Of a stretch of 64,000 nucleotides of DNA, positions 21,891 through 31,132 are shown one piece after another. The DNA comes from Medicago truncatula (Eukaryota; Streptophyta; Magnoliopsida; Fabales; Fabaceae), in the NCBI RefSeq assembly GCF_003473485.1, contig NC_053049.1, positions 30,773,292 to 30,837,291 of the forward strand, written 5' to 3'. The notes under the pieces were generated by a model that had not been told where the DNA came from, made no database searches, and worked only from the letters and a program-made list of their open reading frames with translations. Position 1 is the first letter of the stretch. Every line of letters starts with the position of its first letter. Both the position numbers and the translations under genes were made by a program.

Positions 21891-22688
21891 ATGCCTCTAT
21901 ACAATACAAAACCCGTTTTCTTAATCCTTCTTCCACTCCTCATGCTACATCGCAATTGGGATTTATCTTTTGAACTCTCGAATTTTTACGGTCCATATAT
22001 AAACGACATCATCAACTACGAAGGTGATGCCGTTGAATCAAATGGTACCATTCAACTTACTAAAGTAAATAACGGCATAAACATGCCATATAGTGTTGGC
22101 AGAGCCTCTTATGCTATTCCAATACGCCTTTTTGACCCTGCAATTGGACTTGCTAGTTTTACAACCACATTCTCTTTTCTTGTAACATCAAATGGACAAA
22201 GTAAAGGAGATGGAATTGCATTTTTTATGGCTGGACCAAATCACTCGAAGATCCCTGAATCTTCGAGTGGTGGGTATCTTGGCCTTTTCAGCCCCGAGAC
22301 GGCTTTTAAACCAATTATAAATCAAATTGTTGCAGTTGAATTCGATACGTTTGCAAATGAGTGGGACCCACCATATGCGCATGTGGGTATTAATGCAAAT
22401 TCCATCCGTTCCGAAACAACGGAGAGATGGGGAATTGATAGTGTTGAGAGCAATTTATCAACGGTGGTTGCTACAGTTAGTTATGATAATCGTAATGATA
22501 CTTTAAGCGTCATTGTAAATACGGTGAATGGAACTACAATTAGCCTTTCATGGGTGGCTGATTTGAGGGGATATCTGCCTGATTGGATTATCGTTGGGTT
22601 CTCCGGTGCCACGGGAGGATTGGTTGAAACACACAAGATTCTTTCTTGGACTTTCAGCTCTTACAAGTATTCGTATAGATTCAATTAG
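21891..22688 (+). CDS. Secreted legume lectin, complete binding site
   Basis: A 265-residue lectin, third of the head-to-tail trio. Signal peptide is about 1-25. Site residues are all present: GDG Asp107, SGG Gly127-128, Glu150, Asp152, Asn156, WDP Asp159, His164. The C terminus extends five residues beyond its sisters (ending YSYRFN) because of a shifted stop. It is intronless. Its upstream block has a deletion relative to the other two, so expression may differ. Confidence 0.92.
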   Translation: MPLYNTKPVFLILLPLLMLHRNWDLSFELSNFYGPYINDIINYEGDAVESNGTIQLTKVNNGINMPYSVGRASYAIPIRLFDPAIGLASFTTTFSFLVTSNGQSKGDGIAFFMAGPNHSKIPESSSGGYLGLFSPETAFKPIINQIVAVEFDTFANEWDPPYAHVGINANSIRSETTERWGIDSVESNLSTVVATVSYDNRNDTLSVIVNTVNGTTISLSWVADLRGYLPDWIIVGFSGATGGLVETHKILSWTFSSYKYSYRFN

Positions 22689-23487
22689 TTATATAAGTTT
22701 ATATCTTGATTTATATAAATGTACTCTATGTTGGGAATTATGATAAGAGTTGTGTTATATGTACAATTAAAATTGGACAACTTATGCAACAACCTTTGAC
22801 TTTGTGAGGAGCACGCAAATCAAAATCAATAAAAAAGTATTAAAAAATGTATTAAAAAACAGCAAAGAAGTTGTTGGTTGTACAAAAATAATGTTCATGT
22901 ATCATTCCTTTTATGATGTACTCAATAGGACAATTATATATATAGTTGTATCAATTACTAAAAGAGAAATTATACATTGACATCCTTTTATATATCTTAC
23001 TTCCAATGTACCACCCATGTGACAATTATATTTTAGTAATTTCAAACACAATCTTAGTCTCATTGCCCTTTCCCTCTCATCCTAGTTTCTCTCACCAAAC
23101 CATCCTCTCTTTCTTTCCCTCTTTATATGCACCTCTACCCTTTGCCACCAACATCCATCGTCACCGTTCCTCCCTCTCTTTCGCCGGAATCCCTCAATCT
23201 CCTTTGGCCACCGTCCCCTTCCTCCGATTCCCTTTATTTTTAATATCGTCGTCCCTCACTCTCTTCGTCGGTGTCTCCTTAGATCTCTACTCACCGTATA
23301 ATCCATTCTACCCTCAGACTAGTGGCGAGATCTGAGACGAAGAACAGTTTCACTCTGCACCCACCTCCGTCGCGCCCTCTTCTTCGTCTCCGTTGTGCTC
23401 GGGCGCTCAACCCCGGTATCAGAACTTGGACCCGTCTCTGCAAGTCATCATCCGATGGCGGTGGCCGACGACACAATGGCGGTGACA

Positions 23488-23562
<75 letters not shown>

Positions 23563-23800
23563 CGGGAGGGAGAGAATTTGGTCAAACTAAAAGGACCAAA
23601 AGTGGCATTTGGCTTTAAAAGTAAGTTTAGCGCGTCGAATCCTCTCCATTTCCAAAGGAAATGCGGATCAACATTTCTTTATCGAGCTGAATGACATGTA
23701 GCATAAATAGAAATCAACGGCTAATTTTATTTTTTTTCCTTTACAAATGTGGCAACTGATTGCCTTCAATCCTAATGGAATATATCATAATTATTATTTT
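22689..23800. other. Intergenic region with a C/T-rich, GC-richer patch
   Basis: The lectin 3' flank is followed at about 23050-23480 by a pyrimidine- and CG-rich patch unlike its surroundings, then a compound microsatellite. Open frames of 90-130 codons exist but look like low-complexity by-products. It could be captured or leader-like sequence; I cannot identify it. Confidence 0.35.
23485..23560. repeat. Compound (AC)n(AG)n microsatellite
   Basis: About 10 AC units run directly into about 28 AG units. Confidence 0.95.
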
Positions 23801-24136
23801 TACTTAATTACAATTTTTTTCCCTTTATTTTCACCCACTCACATAATTGGTTCCCCATCTTAAAATCACTTTGTTTTAGCCCTTTCACCAAAACTTTGTA
23901 CTTAAAAATGTTGATTTTACATTTTTTTAAATAATATAGCATACAACATGATGATGTGGTGTGATCAAAACTTTTGAAATGACAAGAAAACCCATTAAAA
24001 TTGTAGTTTTGACTTCAGTTTCGTCATTTTTCAGGTACACAAATTTGACAGAGGGACAAATTTGGGTGATTTCAAAAATGGAAGGACTAATTTTGCAAAT
24101 GAATAAAAGTTGGAAGACCAAAATTGTGATTAAGCC
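23801..24136. mobile_element. Degenerate fold-back MULE-like MITE
   Basis: The right end reads AATTGTGATTAAGCC and the left end TACTTAATTACAATT, its near complement (the first two bases have decayed). Internal similarity between the arms is weak but present. The flanks TATTATTTT (23792-23800) and TATTCTTTT (24137-24145) match at eight of nine bases, fitting a Mutator-type target duplication. Confidence 0.55.
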
Positions 24137-24967
24137 TATTCTTTTTTATGTGAGAGATTGAATTACTTTTAAAAAATAATGAAGTATGAAATCAGTGACA
24201 AATATATTTGTCCCAACGTCACTTTTCAATGATTCATTTGCAAAAAAATATTATGACAACAATGATGTGAAAGAGAGTTAAAAGATCAAGTTTCAAATCC
24301 CAACTAAATAAAAATTGAAGTGTATAAAAAATTATAATTGATGTAGTTTTTTTTAATAACAAATGTTAATAATTAGTTATTAAATTAATATTTACTGCTT
24401 CATTTGGGTTTAACGCTGTTTTTCTTTTTTACTTCAAAGGTAGATAAAAAAAGTCTTAATGACATAAATAGTCCCTTAAATAATTATGAGATTTCAATAT
24501 GATCCACTTATTAATTTTCCCTCCATTATGGTCCCATAAGTTACCTCCGTCAATCAAATAAATCCATTATGTTAAATATTGTGAGCAAAAGGTTAACATC
24601 ATCCCCTTCATCATCAAACCCAAAAAATTCATCTTCTTCATCACTAAAAATTCATCATCTACATCATAAAAATCCAGAAAAGTAAAAAATTGAAAAAACT
24701 CAAAAAATTAAATATTTCCTTCTTCGCTTCATGAAAATCAATAAAAACATCCAATCAAATGGAACACAGGCCTTTTTCATAAATGGAGGGACGAAACAAA
24801 AACCCATCAAACCCCTCTAGCGTGCGAGACTTCAACAAAAACTGGCTGTACTGTATTTTTTCCAATGAAAATTTTTTAGTTCCCAAATTACCCTCGTTCA
24901 TCAAGCCACTGCAATTCCAATGGATCTCTCACCTCACCACCCGCCCGACCACTCACAATCCTTCCAA

Positions 24968-25059
24968 CCGTTGTCCTCGCCGTAAAGCAGCAACGGTGGC
25001 CGTTAAATTATTGCCGTTGTCCTCGCCGTAAAGCAGCAACGGTGGCCGTTAAATTATTG
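24968..25059. repeat. Perfect 46-bp tandem duplication
   Basis: Two adjacent identical 46-bp units, each beginning CCGTTGTCCTCGCCGTAAAG. The composition is GC-richer than the surroundings. It lies inside the 2.4-kb fold-back element. Confidence 0.9.
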
Positions 25060-25586
25060 CCACCGTAAATTTGACATAATTCGCATGCATTGAAGTAGAT
25101 GGGAAGCAGCCAACTTTGAGCTTCAAACAAACCCAAGAAACCAAATCAATAACTTTTTTGGATTCTACACTTCACTTGTTTGGATTCAAGCTTCAACAAA
25201 TTCATTGATTCGAATTTCGATGTTAATGCTTCCTGCCACCAGTGAAGGTAAAGCCAGATCCGCAAAACTGGTTTCAGATAATCAAATCCAACATTCATAA
25301 ATCAATTGAGGAGTGATTAAGTGCAGCCACTTGTTTGTGTACAAATAGAAAATATATCTCAGTAGTAGCCATTGATAATTGTGCTTCTTGAAACTTCTGG
25401 ACCTAATTTTATGAAGAATTTTTTTTTTTTTTTTATTGAAATATAATATTATTGATTCTCACTTTAAATCCAAAATTAAATTATGTAGTTTTTTTTTAAT
25501 GATGTTGAACTTAATCTCTGCTCACCGTAAAAAGGTAATGATGAGCTTGAATCTTGAATCATGTTGTGTTTTTTGTTTTAATTTAA

Positions 25587-25919
25587 GGCTAAAATATGGT
25601 TGTAGTCCCTGCAAATATGCTTCGTTTTGGTTTTAGTCCCTTTAAAAAAAATTGTTGTTTTTGGTCCCTGCAAAATATTTTGTTTTTGAAAATAGTTCCT
25701 GTAGGAACCTTTTTCAAAATCAAAAGATTTTGCAGGGACTATTTCTCTAATAAATGGGTTCAATCATCATGTGCCACGTGTGTAAATCATCACAAAAGTA
25801 GAGCAAGGGACCAAAACCAAAATGAGACATATTTGTAGGGACCAAAAATAACAATTTTTTTTACAGGGACTAAAACCAAAACAAGACATATTTGTAGGGA
25901 CCAAAACCATATTTTAGCC
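25587..25919. mobile_element. Nested fold-back MITE, same family as 48131-48495
   Basis: Ends GGCTAAAATATGG and CCATATTTTAGCC. The arms contain repeated GTCCCTGCAAATATG- and TTTTGGTTTTAGTCCCT-type phrases that complement each other. It closely parallels the element at 48131-48495. A clean target duplication is not visible here. Confidence 0.7.
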
Positions 25920-25961
25920 TTAATAATTTTCACTCAAAATAATTAACTGTCAAAACTTTAA

Positions 25962-26482
25962 GAGTGTGTTTGGATGGAGTATTTGAGAAATTTTGAAGAA
26001 TTTAGAATTCTAGGTAATTCAAATGATTCAATTAAATTGTTTTCATTCTTAAATATTATTTTTTGGATGGAGTAATAAGAAAATTTATTGTCATCATTTT
26101 TGGGTCAAATTTGAAAAATGAAATTAGGGGTCAATTTGCAAATTTCAAAAATTTTGAGGGGCCAAATTATAATTTTTGGAAAATTTGAGGGGTCAATTTG
26201 CAATTTTGTATAAATTTATTGGGATCAAGTTGAAAATTTTGGAAAGTTTGAGGACCAAAATGTAAAATTTGAAAAAATATGACAATGAATAATTTTGAAA
26301 TTCTTAACTTTTAGGTTTCATTTGAATTTCCCTACATTTAACTTGAACAAAATACCTCATAAATTTCCATCATTTTGAAAATTCTTCAAACTATTATCCA
26401 AACAATGTAATTCAGCTCAAGGTATTTGAATTCCTTCAAAACATTACATTCCCTCAAAACATTCCTCCATCCAAACACACTC
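25962..26482. mobile_element. Tourist-like MITE (PIF/Harbinger type)
   Basis: Terminal inverted repeats GAGTGTGTTTGGATGGAG and CCATCCAAACACACTC, with TAA on both flanks (25959-25961 and 26483-26485), the size and sequence expected for PIF/Harbinger. The arms also share ATTTGAGAAATTTTGAAG-like similarity. It is non-coding and nested in the 2.4-kb fold-back element. Confidence 0.72.
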
Positions 26483-26888
26483 TAAGAGAAATATGAATTC
26501 AATGTGGGGTTAAAGATGAATCTCCAGGTGATTTGCTTGGTTTAATGTCAAAGATGGTCTGGTGATGAATAATGTCTGGACAATTTTTATGAAGTGATGA
26601 ATGAAGTGTTTAATATTTTGAGTTTTTTTTCAATTTTTTACTTTTTTGGATTTTTATTATGTAGTTGATGAATTTTTCTAGGTTCAGTGATGAAGAAGAT
26701 GAATTTTTCTGGGTTTGATGATGAAGGGGATATGAATGTTAACGTTTTTCCCAAAATATTTAACATAATGAATTTATTTGACCGACAGAGGTAACTTATG
26801 GGATCATAATGGGGCGAAAATTAATAAGGGGACCATATATATATTGAAATCTCATAATTATTTAAGCGACCATTTATCTAATTAAGCC

Positions 26889-27339
26889 TTAAAAAAACAC
26901 TAATTTTTAGTTATGAAATTTTAGTAATTCTTTAGTAACATACACTTTGTTTCATATATAATTTTTATAAAAAATTATAAATAGAAACCTATGGTTATTA
27001 TATATTTATTTAAAAGATATTAAAAAGTTAAATTTGACTGATCGATTAATGACAAACAATTATCTCGTATATACATTGTATCTTCCAATCACAACCTTTA
27101 ATGTGTGATTTGCCACAAAAAAAAAGTAAAAACAATAAAGTGATATAGCAAAAAAAAAAAGATAAATGACAACTTCTCACTTTTTAGAATGAATGGAAAT
27201 GTGTAAAAGTTTCTTTTTACATAAATAAAATGACATGCAATAAAAACTTAAATGGCCTTGGTTTGGAGAAAATTAAAAAGGAACACTAATGTGTAGGAAA
27301 ATGGAAAAGTCAGTATTTCTTACAATGTTGTGATTAAAT
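26889..27339. other. AT-rich intergenic sequence, nothing recognised
   Basis: No gene, repeat ends or RNA features were found. Confidence 0.4.
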
Positions 27340-27790
27340 TTAACTAATTGCGCTACAAGGAACTTGACTTGTAGTGATGGGCAAAAGCCGTCACAACAGG
27401 CTAATTTTCGTGGGTATAGGTAGCAATAACATTGTCGGCTATAGTGGCCGTGCACCATACCTAACGAGTTGCATCGAAATTCTGTCGTTACTCTTTAGGA
27501 GGCATCCGCCCCAGATAAACTTCCCACCTTGCTAAAAAAAAGGGGTGAGAGGAGTAGGGTCTACCTCAGCGGCCGACGACCACAACGGAAGCGAGTTGCT
27601 TCTATTCTCATTGGGATGCATGGTTGGTTTGGCCATTGCTTTCTATTGAAAAGATGGAATTTACTGTCTCTGTTTGTGCATGTTATACCTATAGACAGTA
27701 ACTTTACCTACGGTTGAGTTGTGTGTGTCTGTACAAGCTTTACCTGCAGACTAGTACTTTTACCTACAATGTTTCTAGTCGTAGGTAAAA
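27340..27790. mobile_element. Possible CACTA-like fragment
   Basis: Phrases such as CTTGTAGTGATGGGCAAAAGCCG near one side and several TTTACCTACGG- or CGTAGGTAAA-type words near the other resemble the subterminal repeats of plant CACTA transposons. Neither terminus is clean. This is a weak call. Confidence 0.3.
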
Positions 27791-28108
27791 ACAAACCCCA
27801 CGTTTTTTTTTTTTATGAAATCCCCCCAAAAAAAAAAATTAAACGTGAACCCCCAAATTTATTTATTATATTTTGTTAATGCCCTATATTATATTTTTAT
27901 CCATCATACAAATTGGTTGGTTAATACCTGTTAAAACATTTATATTTTGTAAAAAAAATTGGTAATTAATTCCAAGCAATTAGGAACTCTTAGAGATTGT
28001 GGTTTGTTCATTGTTCATGGCTTTAGTACTCATAACATGCATAAACTGAAAAAAAAACACAGATGTTTATATGGTTCTACCCTATCAAGAACAATCCTAT
28101 CATTTTCT
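27791..28108. other. Intergenic sequence, nothing recognised
   Basis: A short AT-rich stretch before the stop codon of the minus-strand broken gene. No features were identified. Confidence 0.35.
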
Positions 28109-29072
28109 TCATGCATACTCTTTCTTCCTTTCATGTCCCACCAAGATCAGATCATCTTCATCTTCCTCTTCTCCATCAATGAACCTTTGAATAGACCAAA
28201 AGTAATTAATAGTTAGAGAAATGGCTATTAATGATATAACTGGAAATATAATTATCACTTGTAAGGAATTAGTGGCATTTAATGTGTTGAGATGAAGTGT
28301 GTCAAGACAACTCACATGTCCTATTCTTTCAGGCCCTTTCACTTTTGAGTATGTATCGTTTTTCCAATTTGTAGAATCTTCAATGACTTGAAATATTCTG
28401 AATTTTCTACCTCTTCTATATGCTTCTTTAGCTCCTCCTACATGAAGAACATTACAAACAGTGAATTTTTAATGCAACACTAATTATTGGTTTGTCAATA
28501 ATAATCTTGCATGTTTATTGTGGAGAGAGAAATAATAGAATGAAATAATAAATAGTTAAGAGTATTATTGAAAAACACATAATTTCATCAAAAATAACAA
28601 AATTTATTTGATTTCTTGGTATATGTAAATTCCTCAAAAATGACGACAAGTATTATGAAACGAAGGAAAGTATTATAATGAGAAGTTACAATTACCTCGA
28701 AAGAGTTTAGGTAATTCCTTAGCTTTGTACAAGAGTAATATAAAGCCAAACAAAATTTTTCAAAACATTATACACAGTTTCTGCATCAATTGGAGTTCTA
28801 CTTAAGTTAAATATTATTCTTTCATTGTCATTCAAATCCTCATGTGCAAGCAAATTCTCAATAGTAATTTTGAAGGTTGATAGATATAATTTCAAAGATT
28901 TTACTTTCATAATACGTGTCATGATAGAATGATTAACTAAATATCTTTTGATTTCCTCAAACGATCCTTCTGATGATCAGAATCCAATCGGAATTCTTCT
29001 TCTTCTTTCGGCTTTAATAAAAGTGTAAAAACCTTTGTTCATCGTGTCGAAACGAACCTTCACATGACATTG
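28109..29072 (-). pseudogene. Unrecognised multi-exon gene, probably broken
   Basis: I do not recognise the product. On the minus strand two coding blocks are separated by a 258-bp GT-AG interval: 29072-28696 (acceptor TTTTTTCCTAG before it, donor GAG|GTAATT after it) and 28437-28109 (acceptor CATGTAG). They join in phase across the intron. The second block ends in a hydrophobic stretch (LQVIIIFPVISLIAISLTI), then an acidic segment GEEEDEDD and the end HERKKEYA, so the protein would be membrane-anchored. The first block needs a frame change near 28750 and contains a TGA at 28977-28979. Those two breaks suggest a pseudogene, though an extra short intron is possible. Upstream exons, if any, would lie towards the copia element 226 bp away. 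Confidence 0.45.
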
Positions 29073-29297
29073 CTAGGAAAAAATTACAGTTTCTTTCTTT
29101 CTTTGGAGGGGCACACTCCAAAATTTCTTTTGCTTTGTTTGTATCCACCTCTACTCATTTTGATTGTATAAGAAATCCAAGGAATTTCCTGCGGATACAA
29201 CAAAAGCTCGATTTTAAGGTCATGACCATAATCAATTTTAAGGTCATTTAATCAGAAATGTTGCTAATTAATGGTCAAATTTTGATTTTAAATTGAC

Positions 29298-29976
29298 TGT
29301 GAGAGTTAACTTAAAATCAGAAATCTGGAGCATCGTGCCACGATGGAGAAGCATCGCGCCACGATGGCTGAAGCAAGATTCCTGGGAAGACACTGGATTT
29401 TTCGTGCCACGATGAAGCCTCATCGCGCCACGATGGTCGCGCTGAAGATAAAAATAAAACGTATTTTCAGTTAGATTTGTTTCAGTTTTATAAGGGTTTA
29501 CTTTCCACTATAAATACAGCCTTGTATCAGATGATAAAAGTGTGTAGAAAAACAAGGTTTAGACCAACAAACAAACTAGGGTTTATAGAGAATCTCTCTT
29601 GGCAACAACTCTAGGGTTGGGATTGTTTTGATTCACCTTGAACAAAACACTATTAGGATTGAGTCTCTTGGTCACGGGAAGAGGCTGGGACTTGGGTAGA
29701 ATTAGGTTTGAAGACTGATTCTTGAAACTCATTATCTCTTTGTAAAGAAACTCATTCATTATAGTGGAACGGAGAGCTGCTCTCTCCCCCAGACTAGGTC
29801 ATCATTAGACCGAACTGGGTAAACAAATATCTTGTGTTCTTTCTCTCTCTCTCTCCTTTAACTCTTGCTGTTTTTGTTTGGATTATTTGCTACCCGCTTG
29901 ATTTGATTACTTGGTATTAATTTGCTCCACGCATCAAGTTTTTATTGGTGTGGTTTTTCTCAACGAATTCACAACA
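29298..29976 (+). repeat. 5' LTR of copia element
   Basis: 679 bp, TGTGAGAG to CACAACA. A TATA box (TATAAATA) is at 29509-29516, and a CT microsatellite lies at about 29840-29857. The first 130 bp (U3) contain four copies of a short palindrome of the type CATCGTGCCACGATG, which may be regulatory. Confidence 0.97.
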
Positions 29977-29998
29977 ATTGGCGCCCACCGTGGGGCAA
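29977..29998 (+). other. Putative primer-binding site of copia element
   Basis: The sequence immediately after the 5' LTR is ATTGGCGCCCACCGTGGGGC. It begins with the TGG that pairs with tRNA CCA ends, but it is not the initiator-Met type (TGGTATCAGAGC) common in copia elements. The matching tRNA was not identified. Confidence 0.65.
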
Positions 29999-30022
29999 AG
30001 GTCAAATCAATAGCCAGGTATC

Positions 30023-31132
30023 ATGGGTTCGAAGTGGGATATTGAAAAGTTCACCGGTAGTAACGACTTCGGGTTGTGGAAGGTGAAGATGAGGGCAATC
30101 TTAATTCAACAAAAGTGCGTTGAAGCACTAAAGGGAGAAGCACAGATGTCTGCACATCTGACACCTGCTGAGAAGACGGAGATGAATGATAAGGCGGTCA
30201 GCGCTATCATTCTGTGTCTTGGGGATAAGGTGTTGAGAGAAGTATCAAGGGAGGCTACTGCTGTGTCTATGTGGAATAAGCTTGATTCATTATACATGAC
30301 CAAGTCTTTGGCACATAGACAGTGCCTGAAACAACAACTCTACTTTTATCGTATGGTGGAGTCAAAACCTATAATGGAGCAACTGACGGAGTTCAATAAG
30401 ATTATTGATGATTTGGCGAACATAGATGTTAATCTGGAAGACGAGGATAAAGTCTTACACCTATTGTGTGCTTTACCTAGGTCCTTTGAGAATTTCAAGG
30501 ATACTATGCTTTATGGCAAAGAGGGCACTATCACTTTGGAGGAAGTTCAAGCAGCTTTGAGAACCAAAGAGTTAACCAAGTTCAAAGAGTTGAAGGTTGA
30601 TGATAGTGGAGAAGGCTTGAATATCTCAAGGGGGAGAAGTCACAACAAAGGAAAAGGGAAAGGCAAGAATTCCAGGTCAAAGTCTAGGTCGAAGGGTGAT
30701 GGCAATAAAACACAGTACAAATGTTTTATTTGTCATAATCCAGGTCACTTTAAGAAGGATTGTCCGGAGAGAAAGGACAATGGAGGTGGAGAATCATCCG
30801 TTCAGATTGCAAGCAAAGATGAAGGTTATGAGAGTGCTGGAGCACTAACTGTGACAAGTTGGGAACCTGAAAAGAGCTGGGTCTTGGACTCTGGGTGCTC
30901 TTATCACATTTGTCCAAGAAAGGAGTACTTTGAAACGTTAGAGCTGAAAGAAGGTGGAGTAGTTCGCCTTGGTAATAATAAGGCTTGTAAAATTCAAGGT
31001 ATGGGCACTATCCGACTCAAAATGTTTGATGATCGTGATTTCCTTTTGAAGAATGTGAGGTATATTCCTGAACTTAAGAGAAATTTAATATCCATAAGCA
31101 TGTTTGATGGTCTAGAATTGAACGTGGTGTGA
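30023..31132 (+). CDS. Copia Gag-protease part
   Basis: A 369-residue frame starting 47 bp after the LTR. The N-terminal two-thirds is a UBN2-type Gag. A CCHC zinc knuckle follows a basic SRSKSRSKG linker (Cys234, Cys237, His242, Cys247). The aspartic protease motif is WVLDSG with Asp289. The frame ends at TGA 31130-31132, just inside what should be the protease-integrase junction (after ISISMFDGL). Pol continues in another frame, whereas intact relatives encode one continuous polyprotein. The product would assemble virus-like particles in the cytoplasm. Confidence 0.92.
   Translation: MGSKWDIEKFTGSNDFGLWKVKMRAILIQQKCVEALKGEAQMSAHLTPAEKTEMNDKAVSAIILCLGDKVLREVSREATAVSMWNKLDSLYMTKSLAHRQCLKQQLYFYRMVESKPIMEQLTEFNKIIDDLANIDVNLEDEDKVLHLLCALPRSFENFKDTMLYGKEGTITLEEVQAALRTKELTKFKELKVDDSGEGLNISRGRSHNKGKGKGKNSRSKSRSKGDGNKTQYKCFICHNPGHFKKDCPERKDNGGGESSVQIASKDEGYESAGALTVTSWEPEKSWVLDSGCSYHICPRKEYFETLELKEGGVVRLGNNKACKIQGMGTIRLKMFDDRDFLLKNVRYIPELKRNLISISMFDGLELNVV

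Larger units (their letters stand above)
24453..26888. mobile_element. 2.4-kb fold-back element with ~300-bp inverted ends and nested insertions
   Basis: Left arm 24453 to about 24745 and right arm about 26590-26888 are inverted repeats. Shared blocks include AAATAATTATGAGATTTCAA, CCCATAAGTTACCTC, CCCTTCATCATCAAACCC and ATTCATCTTCTTCATCACT (or complements). Left flank ATAAAAAAA and right flank TTAAAAAAA match at eight of nine positions, like a Mutator-type duplication. No transposase frame is seen. The interior holds a 46-bp duplication, a second fold-back element (25587-25919) and a Tourist-like MITE (25962-26482). It may be a non-autonomous MULE; the unassigned interior at 24790-25580 could be captured DNA. 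Confidence 0.7.

Noticed and set aside
22946-23694. Open frames with Arg-Glu runs and a Ser/Pro-rich frame
   Set aside because: They arise from the AC/AG microsatellite and a pyrimidine-rich patch; no recognisable protein.
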